Shown here: positions 42,143 to 50,220 of the stretch, one piece after another | Layout: each line of letters opens with the position of its first letter | Numbering within the stretch: position 1 is the stretch's first letter | Source: Myxococcales bacterium | GTDB lineage: Bacteria; Myxococcota_A; UBA796; GCA-2862545 | Assembly: GCA_019634415.1 (NCBI GenBank) | Contig: JAHQVJ010000031.1 | Coordinates: 25,446 to 89,445 of the forward strand | Length of the DNA: 64,000 nt | Direction of reading: 5' to 3' | Program-made: the position numbers and the translations under genes | The notes under the pieces: generated by a model | What the model saw: only the letters and a program-made list of their open reading frames with translations | The model's database searches: none | Told to the model about the DNA's origin: nothing

Positions 42143-43504
42143 CTACGCGGGCTCGCTGACGATGCGCACCTGGGCGAACTGGCGGTGGCCGTGGCGACCG
42201 CTGTGGAAGCCGTAGCCAGACTGCTTCGCTCCCACCCACGGGCTGCCCGCGGCGCCGCCCACACCGCGGTTCACCCCGACCATCCCTGCGTCGAGGCGGC
42301 GCGCCACGTCCCGAGCGTCGTCGCCGCCGAAGACCACCGCCCCTAAGCCGAAGGGCGTGTCGTTGGCCAGCTGTACGGCTTCGTCGGGGGTGTCGAAGGC
42401 CTGCACGGCTGCCACGGGACCGAAGGTCTCGGATCGCATGAGGTCCATGCTGTGGTCCACGTGGGTGAGCACCATCGGCTGCAGGAAGTTGCCGTCGCCC
42501 TCGGGCTGGCCAGCCACCAGCTTGGCCCCGGCCACCTGGGCCGAGCGCACCTGCTCCACCACCTTCGCCCGCTGCCTGGCGTTGATCATGGGCCCGACGT
42601 CCGTGCCCTCCTCGGCCCCGTCGCCCACGGTCATGCCCCGGGCTTCGTCGACGAGCTTGCTCACGAAGGCGTCGTGCACCGACTGAGCCACGTAGATGCG
42701 CTCGGTGGACACGCAGACCTGGCCAGCGTTCCGGAAGCTGTTCCTGGCGGCGAAGCGGGCGGCCTTGTCGAGGTCGGCGTCGTCGAGGACGACGAGGGGA
42801 TCCTTGCCGCCGAGCTCGAGCAGCACCCGCTTCAGCCCGTCTCCAGCGGCCGCGAGGATGCTCGCGCCGACCTCCTTGGAGCCGGTGAACGCCACCAGGT
42901 CCACGTCGGCGGCGACGAGCGCGCGGCCTTGCTCGCCGTCGCCGTGCACGATCTGCAGCACGCCCTCGGGCAGGTGGGGCGCCACGATGTCGAACCAGGC
43001 CTGTGCGACGAGCGGCGTCTCCTCGGATGGCTTCATCACGACCGTGTTGCCGGCCACGAGCGCTGGGGTGACCAGCCAGTGGGGCATCGACATCGGGTAG
43101 TTCCATGGCGTGATGGCCACGCAGACGCCGTAGGGATCCCGGTAGAGCGTGGTCTTGGTGCGAGCGTCCTCGAGGTGCTCGGGAGCGAGGGCCTCCGCCA
43201 TCTCGGCGGCCTCCTTCAGCAGCCCCTTGCCGCAGCTCCGCACCTCGCCCAGCGCCTCCTTCTTGGGCTTGCCCATCTCCGCGGTGAGCAGGGCGGCCAG
43301 CTCCTCGGCGCGGTCCAGCAGCCCCTGTCCGGCCCCGGCGAGCCGCTCGGCCCGGGGGGCTGCACCCAGATCTCGCCACGCACCGAACGCGGCTCGTGCG
43401 GTGGCCACGACGTCTGCGATGGCGTCCACGGGGGTGACGGGGACCTCACCGACCACGTCCTCGGTGGCGGGGTTGAGGGACACGAGCTTCACGACGACCT
43501 CCAT
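42143..43504 (-). CDS. Aldehyde dehydrogenase (succinate-semialdehyde type)
   Basis: The 453-residue protein carries the full NAD(P)-dependent aldehyde dehydrogenase set: PWNYPM, GNTVVMKPSEETP, the GSKEVG cofactor loop, catalytic Glu in LLELGGKDPL, catalytic Cys in RNAGQVCVSTER, and ETFGPV near the end. The short N-terminus and overall pattern are closest to bacterial succinate-semialdehyde dehydrogenases, which oxidise small aldehydes, but the substrate cannot be set from sequence. ATG 43504 begins MEVVVKLVSLNPATEDV, where the family normally starts. It follows a VWA lipoprotein gene with a 52-base gap on the same strand. Confidence 0.9.
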   Translation of the reverse strand: MEVVVKLVSLNPATEDVVGEVPVTPVDAIADVVATARAAFGAWRDLGAAPRAERLAGAGQGLLDRAEELAALLTAEMGKPKKEALGEVRSCGKGLLKEAAEMAEALAPEHLEDARTKTTLYRDPYGVCVAITPWNYPMSMPHWLVTPALVAGNTVVMKPSEETPLVAQAWFDIVAPHLPEGVLQIVHGDGEQGRALVAADVDLVAFTGSKEVGASILAAAGDGLKRVLLELGGKDPLVVLDDADLDKAARFAARNSFRNAGQVCVSTERIYVAQSVHDAFVSKLVDEARGMTVGDGAEEGTDVGPMINARQRAKVVEQVRSAQVAGAKLVAGQPEGDGNFLQPMVLTHVDHSMDLMRSETFGPVAAVQAFDTPDEAVQLANDTPFGLGAVVFGGDDARDVARRLDAGMVGVNRGVGGAAGSPWVGAKQSGYGFHSGRHGHRQFAQVRIVSEPA

Positions 43505-43556
43505 CGGCGCTCGATAACGCCGTGGAGACGTCGCGTCGTCGAGTCTGGGCGTGGAC

Positions 43557-44546
43557 TCAAGGGCTCGACGCCGCGACCTCGTATCGAACCTCCACGACGG
43601 CACCCGCGGGGGGGACGATCTCGGTGAACACGATGCTGTTGCGGGATCCAACGTACCGGTAGTCGTCGTCGGGCACGGTCGTGGTGACGGCGTCGCCGTC
43701 GATCACCTGGACCTGCAGGGTGTGCACCAGGGGCACCTGCGACAGGAAGAACTCCGAGGACAGGCCCACGGCCAGGCGCCCCAGCTCCTCCATCACCGTG
43801 CTCCAGGGCTCCAGGCAGATGGGCCAGAACACGCCGCCCACTTGCTCGGTGACAGCCTGGTACTCCGTGCCTGGGCTGCTCGCGGAGTCGCAGCCGAGTC
43901 GAGGGCCGACGATGGAGGAGAAGGTGACGTCGCGTTGGCGCGGGCGGTAGTCCTGCAAGAAGGCGACGAAGTCCTGCAGGGCGATGGGGGCCTCGCCCGA
44001 GGTGTCGTCTTCGTCCGAGACCACGATGACGTGCAGCGAGGCGTCGTCGCGCAGAAAGCCGCTGTTGTGCCCACGGGAGCGGGTCTCGAGTGCGGTGTAG
44101 GCGGCGGCCCGCCCTTGCTCGAAGCCCGATCCCTCGGTGCCCAGCTGCACCATGCTGGCGAAGGTCTCGCCGACCCGAGCTGTGGTGGGCTCGAGCCAGC
44201 GCTGGCCGGCGCCGGCCACCAAGCGACCCCGATGGGCGCCATCCGTCATGTCGGTGGCCACCACGCCCAGGTGCCAGTCCACCCCCGATGTCTGCAGCCA
44301 CGACAGCATGCGCGGGAAGTTGGCTGCCAGCGTGGACTGCTCGTCGGACATGGACGAGCTGTTGTCCACCACGAACAGCACGTCGGCTCGCGAGGGCGGC
44401 AGCTGGGAGATCCGGTCGGTGTGGGCTCGCCCGAGGAGTGGTGGTGGCGCGAGGTCGGGCAGGGAAGCCGTTGCTGCCTCCGAGCGGAGCAGGGCCTCCT
44501 GGGTGCACCCCGCGCACAAGGCCACCAACAGTGCGGACGTGCGCAT
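43557..44546 (-). CDS. Von Willebrand A lipoprotein, copy 1
   Basis: The protein has 329 residues. ATG 44546 with GGAGG opens a lipoprotein signal (MRTSALLVALCAGC). The VWA domain starts with the MIDAS-type DVLFVVDNSSSMSDEQ, and a later strand VIVVSDEDD and a Cys pair (LGCDSA, WPICLEPW) are conserved in its paralogue at 61613. The last 60 residues form a beta domain (VPLVHTLQVQVIDGD...YRYVGSRNSIVF). It is probably an envelope-anchored binding or adhesion protein. It is divergent from a 399-residue lipoprotein, with an AAAGGTACCTTT palindrome between. Confidence 0.82.
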   Translation of the reverse strand: MRTSALLVALCAGCTQEALLRSEAATASLPDLAPPPLLGRAHTDRISQLPPSRADVLFVVDNSSSMSDEQSTLAANFPRMLSWLQTSGVDWHLGVVATDMTDGAHRGRLVAGAGQRWLEPTTARVGETFASMVQLGTEGSGFEQGRAAAYTALETRSRGHNSGFLRDDASLHVIVVSDEDDTSGEAPIALQDFVAFLQDYRPRQRDVTFSSIVGPRLGCDSASSPGTEYQAVTEQVGGVFWPICLEPWSTVMEELGRLAVGLSSEFFLSQVPLVHTLQVQVIDGDAVTTTVPDDDYRYVGSRNSIVFTEIVPPAGAVVEVRYEVAASSP

Positions 44547-44570
44547 GTCGACCTCCGATCCTCGAAACGG

Positions 44571-44582
44571 AAAGGTACCTTT
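44571..44582. promoter_or_regulatory. 12-bp palindrome between divergent lipoprotein genes
   Basis: AAAGGTACCTTT is a perfect palindrome 24 bases upstream of the VWA lipoprotein start and 42 bases upstream of the lipoprotein gene on the other strand. It could be an operator shared by the two divergent genes. Confidence 0.4.
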
Positions 44583-44624
44583 TCCCAGGTGCGATCGGCT
44601 CCGGGTGCTCGGTGGGAGGTGGCT

Positions 44625-45824
44625 GTGGGCTGGATGTGGATGTGGCTCGGCTGTGGGGCACCGCCAGCGTCGGTGTCGCTGGAGCCAGCGCCAGAGGCCG
44701 ACGACAGCGCGGTCGCCGCGACGGATCGAGGTGCCGTGGACCGCTTCGGGAGCGTGGTGCTCCGCTCGACACGTGCGTGGTGGCTCGACGACGAGGTGAG
44801 GTCTGCCGGGGCCGTGTTCGTCGACGACGATGGTGGCTTGGCGAACGCGGCGGGATGCCTGTTCGCGCCACGCGATCTGTGTGTGATGGGCTACCCGGCG
44901 CAGGGTCGGTCGGTGGACGAGGCCACGCTGCTGGAGTTGATGCCCTTCAACACGGCCACCCTGCTCGACGCGGGCCCCGAGGTGAGGGTGGGAGAGGTCG
45001 TGCTCGAGCGGCAGCGATCGAGCGGTCTGGGCACGTACTACTCGGCCGGCCCCTTCGACCTCGGCAGTGAGAGTCTGGGGCTGGCACTGCACGGTGGTGA
45101 GCTGGCTCCCTACACGGGTACGAGCGACATCGTCTTCGCCGATCCGCTCGTGATCACGTCGATGGCGCCTCCCCACTGGGCGCTGCTCGGACCTGGAGAC
45201 GATCTGGCGCTGCAGTGGACGTCTGGCGGGGTGGGGGACGTGATCCTCGAGACGTCGGGCACCGTGACCCACCTGCCCGATGTGGGACGGACCTCGGTGT
45301 CCACCGAAGTGCTGGGGCTGTCGGCGCCGCTGTCGGCCACCGAGCTGTCCTTGGGACGGATGACGTACCGGGACGTGGCTGCCAGCGGCAACACCATCCG
45401 ACTGCAGACCCGGCGAGACGCCAAGATCCGGGTGGTGTACGCCGATCTGGAGGGCTACGAGCCGCTGCCCGAGGGCGTCGCCGAGAGCTGCGAGGCAGCG
45501 GCGGCCCTGCCCGTGGTTCCGCCTGGGAGGTACCACGCCGATGCGTCCGAGGACGAGATGCCGGTGCGGGTGGTTCCCATCGAGGTCGAGGCAGGGCAGC
45601 GCCTCGAGGTGACCTACCGCCGGACCACGTTCGACGCGGTGGCCACGCTGCGGGACGCCGACTGCACAAGCATCGTACAGAGTGCGCCGAGCACGGATGG
45701 TAGGCCCGTGTCGCTGGGCTACGAGGCGGCCGCCGACGAGCGGTTGCACCTGGTGCTCGACGCTGGGTCGGTCGATCCGCCCGCAGATCTGCTCACGGTG
45801 GAGTGGGCGCGAACGCCGCCGTGA
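44625..45824 (+). CDS. Predicted lipoprotein of unknown function
   Basis: The protein has 399 residues. GTG 44625 is chosen because GGGAGG lies five bases upstream and the next residues give a compact signal (GWMWMWLGC); ATG 44634 would leave too short an h-region. The mature part is beta-rich and acidic, with scattered cysteines (AAGCLFAPRDLCVMG, SCEAAA, DADCTS) and a C-terminal stretch of regular strands (IEVEAGQRLEVTYRRTTFD). It resembles the propeptide-like or carbohydrate-binding C-terminal domains of secreted proteins, but no family is clear. It converges with lspA with a three-base gap. Confidence 0.65.
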   Translation: MGWMWMWLGCGAPPASVSLEPAPEADDSAVAATDRGAVDRFGSVVLRSTRAWWLDDEVRSAGAVFVDDDGGLANAAGCLFAPRDLCVMGYPAQGRSVDEATLLELMPFNTATLLDAGPEVRVGEVVLERQRSSGLGTYYSAGPFDLGSESLGLALHGGELAPYTGTSDIVFADPLVITSMAPPHWALLGPGDDLALQWTSGGVGDVILETSGTVTHLPDVGRTSVSTEVLGLSAPLSATELSLGRMTYRDVAASGNTIRLQTRRDAKIRVVYADLEGYEPLPEGVAESCEAAAALPVVPPGRYHADASEDEMPVRVVPIEVEAGQRLEVTYRRTTFDAVATLRDADCTSIVQSAPSTDGRPVSLGYEAAADERLHLVLDAGSVDPPADLLTVEWARTPP

Positions 45825-45827
45825 GGC

Positions 45828-46478
45828 TCAGGGGGTCGCCGGCTCCGACTCGGCGCTGTCGACGTCGGAGGTGGGCGGCTCGGACTCCGGCGACGGCTCG
45901 GGCTCTGTCGGCGGGCTCGCCTCGTCGTTCGTCGCTCCGTCGCTGTCGCCCTTGTCGTCTTCTTCCTTCTTCTCCAGGAAGAGGTTGTGGAAGATGAACA
46001 TGCCCACGCCGATGACGAGGGCCGCGTCGGCGATGTTGAAGCTCGGGTACTCGGCGGGCAGGCCCACACCGTGGAGGAATCCGACGACGGAGTCGTTCTC
46101 CGTGTAGAAGCGGAGGAAGTCCGTGACGTACTGCTGCCGGGCCCGGTCGATGGCGTTGCCCAGGGCGCCGGACAAGATCATGCCCAGAGCCGACGACATG
46201 AACCAGTCGTCGACGGGCAGCTTCCGGAAGATGTCGACGATCACCACGCCCGCGATGATGGTGAAGACCAGGAACAGGTAGTGGCGGTACTCGAAGTTGC
46301 CGAACAGGCCGAAGGCGGCACCGGGGTTCTGCGCGTGCACGATGGAGAAGAGCCCATCGATCACCTTGATCTCGCCGACGCCGTACTCCACGTTGGCCAC
46401 GATCCAGGCCTTCGTGCCCTGATCCAGGAGGAAGCCGACCACGGCGAACAGGGCGAAGACGACGTTTCGGCGGTTCAC
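45828..46478 (-). CDS. lspA: Lipoprotein signal peptidase II with long acidic tail
   Basis: The 216-residue protein has four transmembrane helices and all signature boxes: LDQGTKAWI, NPGAAFGLFGN, SGALGNAIDR (catalytic Asp) and YPSFNIADAALVIGVG (second catalytic Asp). It cleaves the signal peptide of diacylglyceryl-modified prolipoproteins at the inner membrane. After about residue 170 a tail rich in Asp, Glu, Pro and Ser (KKEEDDKGDSDG...) extends beyond the usual enzyme length. The start is GTG 46478 with GGAGG. It is divergent from lgt across 78 bases containing a possible TATAAC -10 on its strand. Confidence 0.93.
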   Translation of the reverse strand: MNRRNVVFALFAVVGFLLDQGTKAWIVANVEYGVGEIKVIDGLFSIVHAQNPGAAFGLFGNFEYRHYLFLVFTIIAGVVIVDIFRKLPVDDWFMSSALGMILSGALGNAIDRARQQYVTDFLRFYTENDSVVGFLHGVGLPAEYPSFNIADAALVIGVGMFIFHNLFLEKKEEDDKGDSDGATNDEASPPTEPEPSPESEPPTSDVDSAESEPATP

Positions 46479-46556
46479 ACACCCCTCCTGACAGCAGCCG
46501 CGGTGTAGCGCCCTGGCTGGCCGTCAGCAAGTTATACGCGCCGTCTGCGCGGACGT

Positions 46557-47354
46557 GTGGTGCACCCCATCCTCTTCGACATCGGCGGGCTGTCGATCCA
46601 CACCTATGGCGCCATGGGTGCGCTGGCGTTCCTGGTGGGATGCAGCATCGTGCTGTGGCGTTGTCAGCGGCTGGGCCTGGATCTGAACCCGGTGGCCGAC
46701 GTCATCTTCTGGATGGCCGTGACCGGCTTGCTGGGCTCGAGGGTGTTGTTCGTGCTGCAGCACCCCGAGCTGTACGACTCCCTGTGGCAGGTCCTCGATC
46801 TGCGTGACGGGGGCCTGGTGTTCTACGGCTCCTTCGTGGTGGGCATCCCCGTGGGGTTCGGGCTGATGCGTCGAGCGGGGCTGCCGGCATTCGCCGTGTG
46901 GGACACCTTCGGCACGGCGTTTCCCCTGTCCCACGCCATCTCTCGGGTGGGTTGCTATGCGGCGGGCTGTTGCTGGGGGCTGCCCACCGATCAGGCCTGG
47001 GGCGTCACGTTCCCAGAGGGAACACAGCTCGCCCCTGCGGGGATCGCGCTGCACCCCGTGCAGCTGTACGAAGCCACAGCGCTGTTGGCGATCGCCGTCG
47101 TCACGAACCTCTTCTACCGGTACCGCCGCTTCGACGGACAGGTGTTCTTGCTCTACCTGCTGCTCTACGCCGGTGTGCGCTCGGTCACCGAGGTGTTCCG
47201 CGGGGACGTGTCGCGCGGGTTCTTCCTGCCCGAGGTCTTGGGCGAGACGTTGTCCTACAGCCAGGGGATGTCGGGGGTGCTCGCGTTGGTGGCGCTCACG
47301 GTGTTCTTGGGAGGGGCGCGCTGGCAGGCGGAGGCGACGCGTGAGAGCGGCTGA
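46557..47354 (+). CDS. lgt: Prolipoprotein diacylglyceryl transferase
   Basis: The 265-residue, seven-helix membrane protein has the Lgt signature RVGCYAAGCCWG and the loops GGLVFYGSFVVGIPVG and HPVQLYEA. It attaches a diacylglyceryl group to the lipobox cysteine, the step before LspA. Its divergent partner is lspA, so two successive enzymes of the pathway share one promoter region. About a dozen lipoproteins in this window are potential substrates. GTG 46557 is the first start in the frame after the divergent promoter region. The 3' end overlaps comEC by 59 bases. Confidence 0.92.
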   Translation: MVHPILFDIGGLSIHTYGAMGALAFLVGCSIVLWRCQRLGLDLNPVADVIFWMAVTGLLGSRVLFVLQHPELYDSLWQVLDLRDGGLVFYGSFVVGIPVGFGLMRRAGLPAFAVWDTFGTAFPLSHAISRVGCYAAGCCWGLPTDQAWGVTFPEGTQLAPAGIALHPVQLYEATALLAIAVVTNLFYRYRRFDGQVFLLYLLLYAGVRSVTEVFRGDVSRGFFLPEVLGETLSYSQGMSGVLALVALTVFLGGARWQAEATRESG

Positions 47355-49470
47355 GCTGCACCGACCAGTCGCCCTGTGGGCCGACCTCCACCACGATGGT
47401 GCCGTGTAGGTCGGTGCGCAGCACCGTGGCGCTCGCTGCCTCGAGCCGTGCGAGCACCTCTGGGTGCGGATGTCCGTAGCGGTTGTGGGCGCCCACCGAG
47501 ACCAGCGCGAGCTCGGGCCGAGCGGCCTCGAGTAGCGCATCGCTGGTGGACGTGGCCGATCCATGATGCGGCACCTTCAAGATCGGAAACGTGCTGGGAA
47601 GCAGCTGCGACAGCGCCCGCTCGCCCCGGCGCTCCAGGTCGCCGGTGAGGAGCACGGGCCCCACACCCAGCACCACCGACCGATCGTTCGCCGACAGCTG
47701 CAGGGGGCCTGCGGGTGGCCACAGGTGCTCCGTGGGTGCCTGCACCGGCACGCCAGCTGCGTCTGCGGCCTCTCGCAGGCGCGCGGATGGCTCCATCGTC
47801 CACAGCGCCTCCACGCTCACACCCCCCAGCACTGCGGGAAGCCCGGCCGTGTGGTCCCACTCGTCGTGGGTCGCCACCACGGCATCGAGGTGTCGGATCC
47901 GGCGCCTGCGCAGCCAGCGGAGCACGTCGGAGTAGGAGGGGCCGCCGTCCACCAGCCAGCGTCGCGTGCGGCCGTCCCTGGCGTCCTCCACCAGGATCGC
48001 ATCGCCCTGGCCCACGTCGAGCATGGTGATCCGGAGGTGCGCGACGCGCGGAGCCGGTGCACCGAGGATCGCGGGCACCATCACCACGGGCAGCGTCGGC
48101 CACCGAAGCCCCAGCGCCAGGGCTGTCGCCAGGGCCAGCGCCCCGACGGGCCCCACGGCTGGGTGCCACGGCTCCACGTCGAGGGGTGCGAGCCCCCCGA
48201 TCATCACCTGCGCGAGGGTGGTGCCGAGCCACCCGGCCCACAGGTCGAGGGGCGCTGGAGCGAAGCACGCAGCGGCGGCGGCCGGCACGATGCCGAAGCC
48301 CATCAGCGGAAGCGCCCACAGGTTGGCGAGGGGAGACAGCGGCGCCAGATCTTGAAACCACCACGCAGCGGCGGGCAGGGTTCCCAGCGTGGTGGAGCCC
48401 GAGGCGATCATGGCGGTGGCCGCCCATCGCAGCGGCCGCGGCCACGCATCGGGCACGTGCTGCGCCCATCGCGCGCCGAAGGTGACGAGGCCGAGCACGG
48501 CGCCGAAGGACAGCTGGAACGATGGTGTGGCGAGGGCCGACGGATCCACCACGGCCAACGCTACGGCCACGCAGGCCAGCAGTGGCACAGCATCGGTGGA
48601 GCGTCCCGCAAGCCGACCCAGCGCCACCAGCGCGAGCAGGCCCGCGGCACGCTGCGCCGACAGGGGAGCACCTGCGGTCAGGGCGTACAGCCACCCCGCA
48701 GCAGCCCCGAGGATCCACGCCGACCCTTGGGGCATGCCCAGGGCTCGCACGGCAGCCACCAGCCGCAGCGCACCCGAGGCTAGTGCGGACGCCAGACCCG
48801 CCACCACGCCCACGTGAAAGCCACTGATGGCCAGCAGGTGTGCGGTTCCGGTACGTCGCAGCCGGCTCACCGTCTCCCGCGACAGCCCAGAGCGGTCGCC
48901 GAGGGCCACGGCGGCCAGGAGCCCCGTGGGGTCGTGCGTCGGCGAGGGGTGCGGCGAGCGGCCGATGGCCACGTGGCGCTCCGCTCGCAGCTCGGTGACG
49001 ATGCGCACCAAGGATGCAGCGCGCACGGGATCGGGAGCTCCGGGGAGCACCGGACGCACAGGCCGAGCCTGCCCGAAGACCACCACCGGCGTGCCAGCGG
49101 GGGGCGGGGCACTGTCGAAGACCACCCGAACGCGCCCGGAGCGCTCGTGCCAGGGGACTCGGGGGCCAGCGACCCGTTGCAGGCGCACGTCTCCTCGCCT
49201 GCCGAGGGACGCTCCCACGCGGGTTCCCAGCACGCTCACGGGACCGTGCAGCTCGGGTCCTGCGGGGATCGTCCGTGGAACGGCGATGCCAAGGGCCACG
49301 GCGGCCAAGAGCCCGCGCGGACCGAGCAACCCCGAACCTGCCAGGCGAGGGAGCGCGAGCAGGCCCAGCCCGACGGCTAGGCACCACACGGCGGTGTCGG
49401 GCCCTGGCGCCAGGGGAGCCAGGGCCACGCCGAGCAACAACGCGCAGCAAGTACGGGTCACCGGATCCAT
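47296..49470 (-). CDS. comEC: DNA internalisation channel ComEC/Rec2
   Basis: The 724-residue protein has an N-terminal OB-like domain, a central competence membrane domain (GDRSGLSRETVSRLRRTG, HLLAISGFHVG, SAQRAAGLL), and a C-terminal metallo-beta-lactamase-like domain starting at LRITMLDVGQGDAILVED. That domain has THDEWDHTAGL as a variant of the metal-binding HxDxD-H loop, and LKVPHHGSATSTSD. ComEC transports single-stranded DNA across the inner membrane in natural transformation. No other competence gene is nearby. ATG 49470 is followed upstream by a GGGGCC-tcc-GGCCCC hairpin (49471-49485). Confidence 0.93.
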   Translation of the reverse strand: MDPVTRTCCALLLGVALAPLAPGPDTAVWCLAVGLGLLALPRLAGSGLLGPRGLLAAVALGIAVPRTIPAGPELHGPVSVLGTRVGASLGRRGDVRLQRVAGPRVPWHERSGRVRVVFDSAPPPAGTPVVVFGQARPVRPVLPGAPDPVRAASLVRIVTELRAERHVAIGRSPHPSPTHDPTGLLAAVALGDRSGLSRETVSRLRRTGTAHLLAISGFHVGVVAGLASALASGALRLVAAVRALGMPQGSAWILGAAAGWLYALTAGAPLSAQRAAGLLALVALGRLAGRSTDAVPLLACVAVALAVVDPSALATPSFQLSFGAVLGLVTFGARWAQHVPDAWPRPLRWAATAMIASGSTTLGTLPAAAWWFQDLAPLSPLANLWALPLMGFGIVPAAAAACFAPAPLDLWAGWLGTTLAQVMIGGLAPLDVEPWHPAVGPVGALALATALALGLRWPTLPVVMVPAILGAPAPRVAHLRITMLDVGQGDAILVEDARDGRTRRWLVDGGPSYSDVLRWLRRRRIRHLDAVVATHDEWDHTAGLPAVLGGVSVEALWTMEPSARLREAADAAGVPVQAPTEHLWPPAGPLQLSANDRSVVLGVGPVLLTGDLERRGERALSQLLPSTFPILKVPHHGSATSTSDALLEAARPELALVSVGAHNRYGHPHPEVLARLEAASATVLRTDLHGTIVVEVGPQGDWSVQLSRSHASPPPASAPLPRTP

Positions 49471-49520
49471 GGGGCCTCCGGCCCCTCCGGTTCACGCACC
49501 GTGCCAGCGAAAGTGCCCGA

Positions 49521-49552
49521 GCCTCCGTCAGACGGTGACGGAAGTCCGAGGC
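49521..49552 (-). terminator. Hairpin between PilP/GspC-like gene and comEC
   Basis: A stem of CCGTCA/TGACGG around five bases is extended by an outer GCCTC/GAGGC pair. It lies directly after the lipoprotein gene (stop at 49563) and 51 bases before comEC on the same strand. It has no T run, so termination is only likely, not certain. Confidence 0.4.
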
Positions 49553-49562
49553 GTCAGGTCAG

Positions 49563-50153
49563 CTACGGACGGTCGTCGCCTGCGTACAGCGTGCGAACGG
49601 TCTCGGTCTGCACGCTCGCGTGGAAGCCCTGCGGCGTGATCTTCGCGATCTGGACCGCATCCCGACCGATGGCCAGCACCAGGAGGCCCTCGGACTCGAG
49701 CATGGCGCCAGGGGTCACCACGTGCTCGGTGCCGTCGGACAGGCCGAGCACGGCACGTGGAGGCTGCAGCTCCAGCAGCGTGGCCACAACACGGATCCCG
49801 AACGATGCGTCAGAAAGAGGTTTCGTCGGGTCCCAAACGGGTACCATCGTAGACGGTGCAAGCGCTGGAGGCTCCTCCGAGAGCGGCGTCGGAGCAACGG
49901 CTTGCACGGGCACCAGGGCATCTGGATCGGCGCCCTCCTCTTCGGAGGATGCGCCTGCGACCTGCGTGGTCACTGTGTCGGCGCGATCCTCCTCCTCGAA
50001 GTCGAAGGAGGGATCTTCGTCGTCGGTGCGGACCTCCTCCGCCACCAGCTCGTACACCGGCTCGTCCACAGCCACCGCCTCGAAGGGATGACCCGACGGT
50101 TCGATGGGAGCACATGCACACAGAATCGCGGAAAGGGGAAGAAGGAAACGCAT
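49563..50153 (-). CDS. PilP/GspC-like lipoprotein
   Basis: The 196-residue protein has an N-terminal signal with an LCAC-type lipobox (MRFLLPLSAILCAC). A long acidic, disordered linker (VRTDDEDPSFDFEEED) and Pro-rich stretch lead to a C-terminal beta domain of about 75 residues (AVLGLSDGTEHVVTPGAMLESEGLLVLAIGRDAVQI). Its strand pattern resembles the PilP and GspC-HR domains, small envelope modules that link inner-membrane pilus or type II secretion machinery to the secretin. No pil or gsp genes are present here, so the assignment is by fold resemblance only. Confidence 0.5.
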   Translation of the reverse strand: MRFLLPLSAILCACAPIEPSGHPFEAVAVDEPVYELVAEEVRTDDEDPSFDFEEEDRADTVTTQVAGASSEEEGADPDALVPVQAVAPTPLSEEPPALAPSTMVPVWDPTKPLSDASFGIRVVATLLELQPPRAVLGLSDGTEHVVTPGAMLESEGLLVLAIGRDAVQIAKITPQGFHASVQTETVRTLYAGDDRP

Positions 50154-50220
50154 GAACCAAGCGTAGCCGGATCCAGAGGTACTGGCTTGCGGCCGGTCAA
50201 AAAAATGCCTGCGCTCGTAT

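Noticed and set aside
50154..50220. Terminator after the glycosyltransferase gene based on a seven-base T run
   Set aside because: The T run has no adequate stem before it, so it could equally be promoter sequence for the next gene.
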